From Ahniella sp. (GTDB taxonomy: Bacteria; Pseudomonadota; Gammaproteobacteria; Xanthomonadales; Ahniellaceae): 34,584 bases of DNA. Numbering within the stretch: position 1 is the first letter of the stretch; each line of letters opens with the position of its first letter. Below are positions 14,416 through 23,165 of the stretch, one piece after another. Both the position numbers and the translations under genes were made by a program. A model generated the notes under the pieces. It ran no database searches. It saw only the letters and a list, made by a program, of their open reading frames with translations, and had not been told where the DNA came from. The stretch covers positions 1-34,584 of the forward strand of contig JADJRU010000030.1 of assembly GCA_016712105.1 (NCBI GenBank). Direction: 5' to 3'.

Positions 14416-15309
14416 ATGAAGCACTTCAGAGCAGACGTGTGGCCGTATGGCCGCATCATAGTCCTGACGTCACTCGCCATGGCCGCCTTTGCGGGCAACT
14501 CCCTGCTCTGCCGGATGGCCCTCTCCGAGACCAGCATTGATGCAGCCAGCTTCACTTCCGTTCGCTTGATCTCCGGTGCCGTGATGCTTTGGTTGGTCGT
14601 GAAGCTGAGACCCGGCACCTATTCGGGCGGAGGCAACTGGCTGTCGGCACTTGCGTTGTTTGCGTATGCCGCGGGATTTTCATTCGCCTATGTCAGCCTG
14701 CCCGCCGCGACTGGCGCGCTACTGCTGTTCGGTGCAGTCCAGGCAACGATGATCGGCTATGGCATCTGGACAGGGGAAAGGATGCTGAAGAGGCAGATGG
14801 TCGGCCTTGCACTGGCACTTGGCGGCCTGGTGATTCTGTTGCTGCCGGGCCTCTCCGCACCGCCAATGATTGGAACCACTTTGATGCTGATCGCAGGGAT
14901 GGCCTGGGGCATCTATTCCGTACGTGGCAGAGGAGCGGGCGATCCAACCCAAGTGACTGCGGGAAACTTCATTCGCACAGTGCCGATGGCGGTATTACTG
15001 AGCCTATCCATGGTGACGGCAGCATCTTGGGATTCCGCGGGCATCTTCTACGCCGTTTTATCAGGCGCGCTGGCGTACGGATTGGGATATGCGATCTGGT
15101 ACGCGGCATTACCGTCACTGCGTGCCACAAATGCTGCAACCCTCCAACTCAGCGTTCCGGTGATCGCGTCCCTGGGCGGAGTCTACATTCTGGGCGAACC
15201 CTTTGGTTTGCGTCTGACCGTGGCCACTGTTGCCATCCTCGGTGGCATTGCTTTGGTGGTTCTGACGAAGAGGCGCAGTGCACCAGACGGTGCAGCGACC
15301 CCTCGTTGA
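14416..15309 (+). CDS. EamA/DMT-superfamily transporter
   Basis: 297 aa with about ten hydrophobic helices in two EamA repeats of five, roughly residues 13-140 and 150-285. Typical pieces are AFAGNSLLCRMAL with TSVRLISGA in helices 1-2, and AWGIYSVRGRGAGDPTQVTAGNF at the start of repeat two. GEPFGLRLTVATVAILGGIALV is the common last-helix region. Likely an inner-membrane exporter of metabolites or amino acids; the substrate cannot be read from sequence. Intact frame. Confidence 0.9.
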   Translation: MKHFRADVWPYGRIIVLTSLAMAAFAGNSLLCRMALSETSIDAASFTSVRLISGAVMLWLVVKLRPGTYSGGGNWLSALALFAYAAGFSFAYVSLPAATGALLLFGAVQATMIGYGIWTGERMLKRQMVGLALALGGLVILLLPGLSAPPMIGTTLMLIAGMAWGIYSVRGRGAGDPTQVTAGNFIRTVPMAVLLSLSMVTAASWDSAGIFYAVLSGALAYGLGYAIWYAALPSLRATNAATLQLSVPVIASLGGVYILGEPFGLRLTVATVAILGGIALVVLTKRRSAPDGAATPR

Positions 15310-15358
15310 TGCTGGACATATGTTGTGTTGCGCCCACCTCGGATCCTCTGGGCGGCAA

Positions 15359-15676
15359 TCATTCGATTACCGTATCGCCGGCACCGATGGTGACCGTCAA
15401 TTTCAGAAGACCGTGATTCTTGCCAATCACAAATGTGCCAGGCCGGGCTTGATAAACGTGGACCCACTCCGCATTTCCCTTCCTGCGACGCCACACGCGG
15501 TAACGATCCCGTTCGTGATGGTGATCGAGGCTCTGACGCACAGCCGTCGATGCGCTTTGTCCAGAGCGGGCCGGTTCGGCCAGCTCCTCAATGCAATAAC
15601 TGGCTATCCTTGGTTCGGACACGGTGATGACTCCCGGGTATATCAATGTCGCTTGATTCGGCTGAGGTTGTGTCAT
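15359..15676 (-). CDS. Possible small protein, divergent to the next gene
   Basis: 105 aa if started at ATG 15674-15676. The C-terminal half (RYRVWRRRKGNAEWVHVYQA, then TFVIGKNHGLLKLTVTIG) reads like a beta-rich real protein; the N-terminal half is less convincing. The start codon overlaps the plus-strand ATG at 15675 (CATG), so both genes cannot have independent leaders there. No homolog recognised. It is on the opposite strand to its neighbours, which lowers confidence. Confidence 0.4.
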   Translation of the reverse strand: MTQPQPNQATLIYPGVITVSEPRIASYCIEELAEPARSGQSASTAVRQSLDHHHERDRYRVWRRRKGNAEWVHVYQARPGTFVIGKNHGLLKLTVTIGAGDTVIE

Positions 15677-16175
15677 GAGGCGCTTCGTCTCCTTGGGCGT
15701 TTCGGCGGCACTGGGTATCGCCGCTGCCCTGAGTGTTGCGGCTGATTTTCGCCTCACCGAAGCTGATGTTTATGAAGCAGCGCTTGCGCCCTATGCCAAT
15801 GACTCGTCGGTGGTCGTGAGTTTGGCGTCCACTTGTCGTATCGACTCTGATCTGGCGCCCAAAGGTATTGACCCTTCGTTGTTGTCGCGATTTCTGCGGG
15901 CAAATCTTGCGGGTATGCCGTCAACTGATCTTGCGGAGCTGCGTGAATACTTTGCGATCGCGGATGCTGATCAGCTTGCTGCATACATGCGCGCTGGGGT
16001 CCCGACATCGGCACTGATCGGTGGCGACCGGCATCTGGTGCGGCTGTCTCGGGTCGGCTTCAATCAAGACGAGACTGAGGCGATTTTCTGCATTCAGGCT
16101 CTGCGTTCCAATGCGCTGATGCACCTTCAGCTCATTGGCGGGACGTGGCAGCACATCAACACCATTCGTCTATAG
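15675..16175 (+). CDS. Exported protein of unknown function
   Basis: 166 aa. Signal peptide RRFVSLGVSAALGIAAALSVAA is followed by a soluble domain with two cysteines (TCRID and IFCIQA) that could form a disulfide. Helical stretches DPSLLSRFLRANLAG and LAELREYFAIADADQLAAYM are present. Not recognised. It ends 11 bp before the ADP-ribosylglycohydrolase start, so the two may share a transcript. Confidence 0.65.
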   Translation: MRRFVSLGVSAALGIAAALSVAADFRLTEADVYEAALAPYANDSSVVVSLASTCRIDSDLAPKGIDPSLLSRFLRANLAGMPSTDLAELREYFAIADADQLAAYMRAGVPTSALIGGDRHLVRLSRVGFNQDETEAIFCIQALRSNALMHLQLIGGTWQHINTIRL

Positions 16176-16186
16176 GTGGGCGACCC

Positions 16187-17155
16187 ATGGCGCACATGAG
16201 CCTGCATTTGCCGCTGAAAGACCGCTACCTCGGATCCATGCTGGGCCTGGCTTGTGGTGACGCGGTTGGAACCAGTGTCGAGTTCATGCCAAGAGGTTCC
16301 TTTCCACCGGTCACGGACATGCTTGGCGGTGGCCCGTTTCGACTCCAACCTGGGCAATGGACCGACGACACGTCCATGGCCTTGTGCCTCGCCGAGAGCC
16401 TGATCAAACGACGCGGATTCGACCCACGAGACCAAATGATCCGCTACGTGAACTGGTGGCGGTGGGGGTATCTGAGTGCAACGGGTGAGTGCTTTGACAT
16501 CGGCAATACGGTCAGCACGGCCCTGCAAGCTTTCGAGGCTTCCGAATCCCCGTATTCGGGCTCCACTGCGCCGAATACTGCCGGAAACGGTTCGTTGATG
16601 CGGCTCGCGCCAGTTGCACTGTTCTACTACCCGAACCGGGATTCAATGATTGAGTATGCGGGGCTGAGCAGCCTGACGACCCATGGCGCAGCTGAGGCCG
16701 TGGAGTGTTGCAAGCTCTTGGCGCTTGTTCTGTTTGGCTGTCTGACCGGCATGGACAAAGCGGAGCTCCTGAACGTGTCACCCACGCACTTCCGCTGTGA
16801 TCGCGTTCGGGGAGATTGCTGCGGGCTCTTACCAGGTCAAAAAACATCGGCGAGATCCCGCGGCAGCGGTATTCCGTTGAATCGCTGGAGGCTGCATTGT
16901 GGTGCTTCGCCAGCACGCGTGGCTTCAGGAAGCTGTCCTCGCGGCGGCAAATCTCGGTGACGATGCTGATACAACAGCCGCGATCGTTGGGCAGGTTGCG
17001 GGGGGGCTTTCTATGGCGTTGGCGACATCCCCAGTGAGTGGCTTTTGCGGCTTCACATGCGCGAGTCAATCGAAGGGTTCGCCTGTGATCTGCTCGATAT
17101 CGCAAACACCGGCTGGGTTGAACTAGAGGCCAGGTCCGAAGTTCACGATGATTGA
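16187..17155 (+). pseudogene. ADP-ribosylglycohydrolase (DraG/ARH family), multiply frameshifted
   Basis: Starts ATG 16187 after TAGGTGGG. The N-terminal part has GLACGDAVG and the metal-binding WTDDTSMAL; a second cluster NLGDDADTTAAIVGQVAG lies near 16950-17000. Both are hallmarks of di-metal ADP-ribose hydrolases that remove ADP-ribose from proteins. Reading the whole domain needs frame changes near 16790, 16835 (beside AAAAAA), 16895 and 16996 (beside GGGGGGG). After these the frame continues AFYGVGDIPSEWLLRL to a TGA at 17153-17155 that overlaps the next ATG. Decay or homopolymer sequencing errors are both possible; the kept stop/start overlap favours error. Confidence 0.75.
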
Positions 17156-17840
17156 GGTCGTGATCCTTCCCGGACTCGATGGCACCGGCAAACTCCTGCG
17201 GGACTTCTGCTTCCACCTTGCCACATTGGGTATTCCTGCTCGCGTTGTGACTTATCCGGCCGAACATGATCTGGGCTACGCTGAACTCGAAGCCCTGGTT
17301 CGCGCGCAGCTTCCCGACTCTGCTGGGTTCGTGTTGGTGGGTGAGTCTTTTTCCGGGCCTGTTGCGATCCGCATTGCCGCCGATCCGCCGCCCGGGCTCA
17401 AGGGCCTCGTCTTGTCGACAACGTTTGCGCGTTCGCCCGTTTTTGGCCTTTCCAGGCTTTCAGCGCTGGTTCGATTTGCCCCGACCCGCCCACCAATGGC
17501 GCTGCTGTCCTGGATACTCCTCGGTCGCTGGGCCACTTCGGATCTACAAGCCACTCTGGCTGAAGCATTGCGTTTGGTTCGCCCGAGCGTGATCCGCACG
17601 CGGGCGGTGGCCGCTCTTCGGGTTGATGTTTCAGAGTGGGTTTCGGCTGTACGCGTTCCGGTTCTGCAATTTGTCGCGCTTCAAGACCGCCTGTTGGCGC
17701 CATCAGCACCACGCGCACTGGCTGACAGCTTGGCGAACTGCAACACCATCACTCTTCCTGGCCCACATTTATTGCTTCAGACGTCCGGTGAGCGGTGTGC
17801 GCAGGAAGTGGCTGCCTTTGCGCAAAGACTCGTCGTTTGA
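17148..17840 (+). CDS. Alpha/beta hydrolase
   Basis: 230 aa. N-terminal VVILPGLDGTGKLL is the oxyanion-hole region. The nucleophile elbow is GESFSG (Ser around residue 67), the acid is probably Asp in ALQDRLLAP, and the base is His in LPGPHLLLQ. Size and order fit a cytoplasmic esterase/lipase-like hydrolase without lid domain. The start overlaps the stop of the DraG-type gene (ATGATTGA), indicating translational coupling. Substrate unknown. Confidence 0.85.
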   Translation: MIEVVILPGLDGTGKLLRDFCFHLATLGIPARVVTYPAEHDLGYAELEALVRAQLPDSAGFVLVGESFSGPVAIRIAADPPPGLKGLVLSTTFARSPVFGLSRLSALVRFAPTRPPMALLSWILLGRWATSDLQATLAEALRLVRPSVIRTRAVAALRVDVSEWVSAVRVPVLQFVALQDRLLAPSAPRALADSLANCNTITLPGPHLLLQTSGERCAQEVAAFAQRLVV

Positions 17841-17920
17841 GTTCCCGTCACACCCTCTACTGTCCTGGATGCTTCACGGACCTTCGATTCACTCTTCTGC
17901 TGATCACTTGCCGGACAAAA

Positions 17921-17940
17921 AGTGATACTGTAGTGGCACT
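17921..17940 (+). promoter_or_regulatory. Palindrome upstream of the phd-parE pair (possible operator)
   Basis: AGTGATACTGTAGTGGCACT is an interrupted palindrome (AGTG..ACT..AGT..CACT) ending 2 bp before the antitoxin ATG. Phd-type antitoxins usually repress their own operon through such sites. It contains a GATACT hexamer that could be a -10 box; no good -35 is seen. Assignment is an inference. Confidence 0.4.
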
Positions 17941-17942
17941 TC

Positions 17943-18200
17943 ATGCGCACCGAACTCGTCACCACGCTCAAGCGTCAGGCCACGGAACTGCTCTCAGATG
18001 TAGAGCGGGACAAAGAGCCTATCCTGATCACGCAGCACGGCCTGCCAAGCGCCTACCTCGTGGACGTTGAGACCTACCAGTTGATGCTACAACGCATGGC
18101 CATCCTTGAAGGCATCGCCCGTGGCGAGCAAGCGATCGCTGAGGGCCGTGTGGCGACTCATGCTGAAGCCAAGAAGCGCCTCGCAAGATGGCTCAAATAG
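17943..18200 (+). CDS. Antitoxin, Phd/YefM family
   Basis: 85 aa. The N-terminal DNA-binding half ELVTTLKRQATELLSDVERD and EPILITQHGLPSAYLVDVETY is characteristic of Phd/YefM antitoxins; the C-terminal helix (AEAKKRLARWLK) would wrap the toxin. It precedes and overlaps a ParE-like toxin by 13 bp, the usual layout. It probably neutralises the toxin and represses the operon via the palindrome just upstream. Looks intact. Confidence 0.9.
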   Translation: MRTELVTTLKRQATELLSDVERDKEPILITQHGLPSAYLVDVETYQLMLQRMAILEGIARGEQAIAEGRVATHAEAKKRLARWLK

Positions 18201-18508
18201 TCTGGTCATTACCCGCACTGGCTGATCTTGATGCAATCGCCGATTTCATTGCGCTGGAGAATCCGGTCGCCGCTTCGGAGTTTGTCAGACGCATTTTTGA
18301 TCATGTCGGGCAGTTGGTCGACCATCCGAACAGTGGTAGTCGGCCCCCAGAACTCGAGCGATCTCGTTATCGCCAAATTATTGAGCCACCGTGCCGCATC
18401 TTCTACCGCTACGACGGACACAAGGTGTTCATTTTGCATGTGATGCGGGCGGAGCGCCTGTTGCGCAAGGGTCGTCTCGCCGCTCGTACAAGGCAATTGA
18501 AAACATGA
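18188..18508 (+). CDS. Toxin, ParE/RelE family
   Basis: 106 aa. VWSLPALADLDAIADFIAL is the typical start of ParE/RelE plasmid-stabilisation toxins, followed by NPVAASEFVRRIFDHVGQL, GSRPPELERSRYRQIIEPPC and a C-terminal FYRYDGHKVFILHVMRAERLL. The paired Phd-type antitoxin favours a ParE (gyrase) or RelE (ribosome) target; sequence alone does not decide. Frame intact, so the module may be functional. Confidence 0.9.
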   Translation: MAQIVWSLPALADLDAIADFIALENPVAASEFVRRIFDHVGQLVDHPNSGSRPPELERSRYRQIIEPPCRIFYRYDGHKVFILHVMRAERLLRKGRLAARTRQLKT

Positions 18509-18547
18509 CGTATCGTTGAAGTGTTGGGCGTCTGCGCTAGCGCGCCA

Positions 18548-19183
18548 TCACAACTTTTTCTGGGTGTGCGTGAGCGCGATACCCATCGTCAAGGCGATCA
18601 CTACAAGTACACCGGGCGCGATGCCGATCGGAACGACCGCGGGCCACAACAGAACAAGCAGCAGCAACAGTGAGGCCATCCGGATCACCCAGAGCGCCAG
18701 TCGGTGGACGAGCGGTGACGCATACGCAAATCCCGTCTGACGTATTCGACGGCGCACCCAACCGTCGATCAGACAAGCCAAGACAAAGGGCAGCAGCGCC
18801 GGCAGACAGAACACGAGTACCGACAGTCTCCGAAAGACCAGCTGTACATGCTCGAAGACTTGGTCGAAGCGGCGCTCGACCCCATTGATGCCTTCAGCCC
18901 AGGGGCCATGTGCAAATTCGCCCGATCTTGCGCGCGCCTGCGGTGTTCCGGTCAAGACCTCACGACACCATCTGCGTATGCCCGTGTCTTCAATCAAGTC
19001 TTGATGCCATTGTGACGCGCGCAGCGCCAGTCGTTCGGCGTGGCCTTTCCCAAAGGCTTGCACCAACACTTCAGATTCCCTTTCGGTCGCGACTGGGACC
19101 CATGGATCACGCAGCGCCGAAATCATCAGGCATCCCAGAACCACCAGCACCAGCAACCCCGGCATCCGGGCGCGATCGTTCAT
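18548..19183 (-). CDS. DUF4400 integrating-conjugative-element membrane protein
   Basis: 211 aa. N-terminal membrane anchor LLVLVVLGCLMISAL, a periplasmic helical region (RESEVLVQAFGKGHAERLAL), then FEHVQLVFRRLSVLVFCLPALLPFVLACLIDGWVRRRIR and two more helices. The charged RLAL.., CLIDGWVRRRIRQTGF and P-x2-H pattern is that of DUF4400 proteins encoded next to traD in SXT/R391- and PFGI-1-type elements. Last gene of a minus-strand transfer cluster, 36 bp after its neighbour. Exact role in conjugation is not established. Confidence 0.75.
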   Translation of the reverse strand: MNDRARMPGLLVLVVLGCLMISALRDPWVPVATERESEVLVQAFGKGHAERLALRASQWHQDLIEDTGIRRWCREVLTGTPQARARSGEFAHGPWAEGINGVERRFDQVFEHVQLVFRRLSVLVFCLPALLPFVLACLIDGWVRRRIRQTGFAYASPLVHRLALWVIRMASLLLLLVLLWPAVVPIGIAPGVLVVIALTMGIALTHTQKKL

Positions 19184-19219
19184 GACCCGCGCATCAAACG
19201 GATCGGCGAAGTCGGTTCG

Positions 19220-19777
19220 TCAGTGCTGCGCGGTGTCGCCGCTGATCGTCCGCAAGTGCGGCCCGAGCGCGGCCAAGGCCTCGGATGGAACCATCTGAGT
19301 GAGCCAATGCAGGCGTAATGACACTGGATTGCGGTCGGCTGCTTCACCCTCAGGTTCAACGAGCTCAAGGACCGCCCGCGGATGTTGCGCCAACCACTCG
19401 CCGAGCGGCGGGCCATGGAGCACGTCCCACTCATGGGCACCCTCGCGGGCACGCACTTCGATGAGTGCCGGCAGGGCTTCGAACAAACCTGTCAGGTAGG
19501 CCACCTGCAACTGCGGACTCTGCGGATCGGCCAGGCGCTGCTGTTGTTCCTGGTAGCGCCGGAACGCTTTGACGACACACAGACTCAGCAAGGAGTAACC
19601 GGAGGGATGCAAGACACGATCGGTGAGCAACCACGCAACCGAGGTGGTCACGGACTTGGCAAGCGGCCAAGCCAACTACACCGAATTCGCGAGTCGCGCG
19701 GTTTCGGTGGTGCGCAGGATGTCCGCCAAGAGCTCGTCGGCAAGACGAGGCGCGCGCTGTCGATCTGAAATGCCCAT
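19220..19777 (-). pseudogene. ICE-associated protein of unknown function with in-frame amber codon
   Basis: From ATG 19777 the minus strand reads MGISDRQRAPRLADELL and RTTETARLANSV, then TAG at 19678-19676. It continues in the same frame, LAWPLAKSVTTSVAWLL to HLRTISGDTAQH, ending at 19220. Ignoring the amber codon it is 185 aa. The part after the stop alone would need a TTG start at 19675. It sits between traD (33 bp upstream) and the DUF4400 gene, in a place where related conjugative elements keep a gene of similar size. Either a nonsense mutation, a base-call error, or readthrough. Confidence 0.6.
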
Positions 19778-19809
19778 GGCGCAATGTTACACGGGGAACC
19801 GGGGCTGCT

Positions 19810-21675
19810 TCACGCTTCGCTGCCATCGGCGAGCCCCGTTTTGGACAGTTCGAGTTCCAGCAAGCTGGTTGTGAGTTTGTACACCTGTCCACCTGCGATC
19901 TGCGCGAAACATTCGAGATCGGGTAAGGCGCCAAGCAGGTTCGGATCCACCAGGGGTGCTCGCTGCTCGCTCAATGCTTCGCTCGCCTGCCCGTTGAACA
20001 CGATGGGTGCGAGCGGCGCATTTCCGGCCGACTGAGCGTGCGTCATGGAACGAAGCAGCACCTCGGGCATCTGCTCGGCAACATATTGCTGTGTCCCGGC
20101 ATCGCGCACACGGAGGCAGATCAGATTGTTGGTGTTGCCGAGAATCTGCCTGGCTTTGGCATCGCTGCCTGCCGCGGCAACAAAGTCGGCGAACGTCTGT
20201 GTGAGCAGGGTCATGGAGAATCCGGCACCCCTGCCTTTGTTGAGTAAAGCAATCGCAGGTTCGTTCAGACATTCCGCCGCTTCGTCGATGTAACAACTGA
20301 TGGGTACCGGTCGATCGGGCCGTTGATACATGCTACCCGCCAGGCTCGCGAGATCGGCCAGCAGCAATCGTCCGAGTGCTGCACCCACGAGCGGGTCGGA
20401 CAGACTGTCCAGCCCGATGTAGAGCACGTGCCTGTTCGCGATCAGACTGTCGAAGTCGACGATCGGGCGGTGATCATGAGCGTCATCGGCAGATGGCGAC
20501 AACAGGTCACCCAGTGGCCCCGAACACAGCATGTGCAGCACCGGCAACAATCCGGCGATGAGTTTTTGTGCGTGGGTTCGATCATGCTCCAACAACGCGA
20601 GCAAGCCATCCACATCGCCTGAAACCAGGCCAGGCTGTTCGGCCTGCAGCGACCGCCAGGCCTGCACCAGATCGCGCAGTGCCGGCGAGATCTGCGTTGA
20701 ACCGCCTGCCTTGCCAAGACCAGGGCCGGCGACCACACGACACTGCCAATCTGCACCCAGGTGCCGGGTGAGATGTTGGATCAGCAGCCGTTGCAGCAAT
20801 CCGTCGACACCACCTTCGACATGGCGCAGCAGCGTTTTCAGCGTCGGCCGTTCACCCAGCGCCAGCAAGGCATCGATCACGATTTTCAGCGTCTTTTGGC
20901 TGAACCCGGAAAACACGTCGGGCCCGGGTCCACCGCCCATCAGCCCGGCAATACGCGAGGCCAGTTCTGCACCACTCTGGAAGTGCCCCAATGGATCCAG
21001 ACGCACTGATTCTGCGGGCCTCGCCCGATCGAACTGAGCATATCGTTCGGGCTTTCCCTGAAACGCACAAACGCTTCGAACCGTGTTCTGCAAGGCGCGA
21101 TCACCCTTGGGATCAAAGATCAGCACCGCCTCGTCTCTGAGGATGGCTTGAGCCAGCAGGTTCTCGAGAAGACGAGTCTTGCCGGATCCCGTGGTTCCGA
21201 CAATCAGCGTGTGGCCCCGCGCAAATTCGACCGGCAACCACACTGGCGATTCGCTAGCGCCCAGTCCGTGGATCCAAGGCAGGCCCTTCGACAAGGACTG
21301 TTTCTCCGACTGGATGGTGAGGTTCCCTCGACGGCGCAGTTCCAAAGCCATCTGCGCATGGTCCGCTCCCCAGACAAAACCTTGCCCGAGCCAGATCGCT
21401 TCCGGCCGTTCGTGGACACGCGCGGCCAGTTCGGGAAGGCTGCCAAACCTCAACGGGGTGCCGCAAAGCCGCCGATGACGGGCTCGCACTCGCAACGCCG
21501 AAGGCAGGTCTCGCAGACCACACAACAAGCAGAACACCACCGCACCAAACAGAACCGCAGGTGCTGGCACGAGCAGGATCCACACCGTCAATCCCGATGC
21601 AGCAAATGTCCAACCCAGGATCGACCACCATTCCCAAGCGGGTCGAAACGGGTCGTCAAATCCAGGTTCGGCCAC
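19810..21675 (-). CDS. traD: Conjugative coupling protein TraD (type IV coupling ATPase)
   Basis: 621 aa from a GTG start. Two N-terminal membrane helices (WWSILGWTFAASGLTVWILL; AVLFGAVVFCLLCGL) anchor a cytoplasmic ATPase that brings the relaxase-DNA complex to the secretion channel. Walker A is GTTGSGKT around residue 155, followed by VLIFDPKGDRAL; the Walker B/coupling motif is CYIDEAAECL (~457-466); the sensor-like LLTQTFADF follows. Size and motifs fit SXT/R391 and PFGI-1 type TraD. It starts 9 bp after the Sel1 gene and is the second gene of the minus-strand cluster. Full length and intact. Confidence 0.92.
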   Translation of the reverse strand: MAEPGFDDPFRPAWEWWSILGWTFAASGLTVWILLVPAPAVLFGAVVFCLLCGLRDLPSALRVRARHRRLCGTPLRFGSLPELAARVHERPEAIWLGQGFVWGADHAQMALELRRRGNLTIQSEKQSLSKGLPWIHGLGASESPVWLPVEFARGHTLIVGTTGSGKTRLLENLLAQAILRDEAVLIFDPKGDRALQNTVRSVCAFQGKPERYAQFDRARPAESVRLDPLGHFQSGAELASRIAGLMGGGPGPDVFSGFSQKTLKIVIDALLALGERPTLKTLLRHVEGGVDGLLQRLLIQHLTRHLGADWQCRVVAGPGLGKAGGSTQISPALRDLVQAWRSLQAEQPGLVSGDVDGLLALLEHDRTHAQKLIAGLLPVLHMLCSGPLGDLLSPSADDAHDHRPIVDFDSLIANRHVLYIGLDSLSDPLVGAALGRLLLADLASLAGSMYQRPDRPVPISCYIDEAAECLNEPAIALLNKGRGAGFSMTLLTQTFADFVAAAGSDAKARQILGNTNNLICLRVRDAGTQQYVAEQMPEVLLRSMTHAQSAGNAPLAPIVFNGQASEALSEQRAPLVDPNLLGALPDLECFAQIAGGQVYKLTTSLLELELSKTGLADGSEA

Positions 21676-21684
21676 GGTCGACGC

Positions 21685-22887
21685 CTATTGATCACGCGCG
21701 GGTTGCACCCCCGCCAAGCGTTGCAGACCGACCTGCGCTGGCGCTGATCCGCGCGCCGCAGCGAGTTCATACCAAGCGAGTGCACGCTGACGGTTGGCCG
21801 CTACGCCGATACCGTAGTGATAGGCCGCTGCAAGACTCTCTGCGGCGCTGGCACTGCCGGCATTGGCCGCCTGCTGCAGCAACTCGATCCCTGTTTCGGG
21901 CTCGGCCCTGCCACCGAGTCCACGCAGCAACATCAAGCCCAGGTTGTTCTGTGCACCGACATGCCCTGCTTTCGCTGAGTGGGTGAACCATTTTCGGGCC
22001 GATACGGGATCGTCGGCGTGCAGCGCATCCAATCCTCTTTGGTATTCGGTTGCGCCAGCCGCTTCGACTTCGGCCTTTCGTGTCGGTTTGGGTGCGGCGA
22101 CTGCGACCGGATCAACAGGCTGCTCGTCACGCAGCCGAAGCTCATCGCGCAGGGTTCTGGTTTGCCCGAGCAGTTCATCGATATGGGTCTGCATGGTCGC
22201 CATCCTGGCGCCGAGCTCCGCCAGCGCAGGTTCAGGCGTTGATACCACTTCGGGAGGGGGAAGCGGCTTGGGGGTCAGTCGCTCCGTCAAGGCTTCGCTG
22301 AGCTGCAAGTTGTGCTGCCTGGCGAGTGCCAGATCACGTTGTCGGCCGTCCGCGTCATCCGGAACGGCAGAGCCTTGCTCCAATTGCTCGAAGTATGCCG
22401 ATAGCGCCTGGGTATGGCCGGCCTGCGCCGCCAGACGAAGATGCCCCAAGGCCTCGTCGAGTGCCGCCTCCCGCAACAGGCCATACACCCGCCAGTGCGC
22501 TTCAGGGTCGCCGGTCTGTGCCACCCGCAAAAGCCAGTCTTTCGCCCGATCGGGTGCCAACACGAGCCCGCGGCCAGATTGAAGGCGTTCGGCCAATGCC
22601 CACATGGCCGGCACATGGCCAGCCTGTGCGGCAAACACCAGCAAACCTTCACCGTCTGCGATGGCCCGAGCCCGGTAGGGTTCAGGCATATCGTCCTGAT
22701 GGGCCCGATCGAGCAGGGACTCGCCAAGTTTCAGCGCAGCAACCGGATCCCCGGCCAATGCGGCTCGACGCAGCTGTGCTGCTTCCAGGCCCGGGAGCGG
22801 CTGTGGGGTTGGCGCAGCAGCAACCGTCAGTGCTGAACACAGTGCGACAAACAGGGCCGGCGCCAACACGGTGCGCTGGTGGGTCAT
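21685..22887 (-). CDS. Exported Sel1-repeat (TPR-like) protein
   Basis: 400 aa from ATG 22887, chosen for GGAG five bases upstream and the signal peptide VLAPALFVALCSALTVAAA. Two groups of Sel1-like repeats, ALAGDPVAALKLGESLL to VAQTGDPEAHWRVYG, then DDPVSARKWFTHSAKAGHVGAQNNLGLMLL and AANAGSASAAESLAAAYHYGIG, flank a Pro-rich linker and a coiled coil (MATMQTHIDELLGQTRTLRDEL). Sel1 repeats mediate protein contacts. First gene of the traD cluster and divergent to ahcY; a link to conjugation is inferred only from position. Confidence 0.8.
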   Translation of the reverse strand: MTHQRTVLAPALFVALCSALTVAAAPTPQPLPGLEAAQLRRAALAGDPVAALKLGESLLDRAHQDDMPEPYRARAIADGEGLLVFAAQAGHVPAMWALAERLQSGRGLVLAPDRAKDWLLRVAQTGDPEAHWRVYGLLREAALDEALGHLRLAAQAGHTQALSAYFEQLEQGSAVPDDADGRQRDLALARQHNLQLSEALTERLTPKPLPPPEVVSTPEPALAELGARMATMQTHIDELLGQTRTLRDELRLRDEQPVDPVAVAAPKPTRKAEVEAAGATEYQRGLDALHADDPVSARKWFTHSAKAGHVGAQNNLGLMLLRGLGGRAEPETGIELLQQAANAGSASAAESLAAAYHYGIGVAANRQRALAWYELAAARGSAPAQVGLQRLAGVQPARDQ

Positions 22888-23058
22888 GGGTACTCCGGAA
22901 TGGGTGCGGCGAATGGCCACACTTTGCCTGCGGCCCATGAAGCCAGACCCGCGCAAACGCCCCTGATTTGCTCGTTTTCAGTGCCGCACGCGCGACAGGT
23001 CAACACGGCGTCAAGGAAACCGGATGGGTGCGATTCAGCAAAACCACCCGGTGGTCGC

Positions 23059-23064
23059 TACAAT
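23059..23064 (+). promoter_or_regulatory. Probable -10 box of ahcY
   Basis: TACAAT lies about 20 bp before the riboswitch P1 stem, so transcription would start near 23071. No convincing -35 hexamer at 16-18 bp is visible. Confidence 0.4.
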
Positions 23065-23084
23065 GCGCGCCGCTTTTCTCTCTC

Positions 23085-23165
23085 CGTCGAGGGGCGCTGC
23101 AAGTCCGGATGCAAGGTCCGGGATCAGGCTCGACGGGATTCCTGTCCAACGGCGCCCGCTGCAAA
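23085..23165 (+). ncRNA. SAH riboswitch (ahcY RNA motif)
   Basis: CGTCGAG (23085-23091) pairs perfectly with CTCGACG (23129-23135) to form P1. It is followed by the diagnostic GGGGCGCTGC and a later strand AACGGCGCCCGCTGC whose GCGCCC (23152-23157) can form the pseudoknot with GGGCGC (23092-23097). This is the known SAH-sensing fold, which turns expression on when S-adenosylhomocysteine builds up. The pseudoknot strand ends about 17 bp before the ahcY start; SD-like GGAG at 23170-23173 lies just after it, which suits translational control. Confidence 0.9.
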
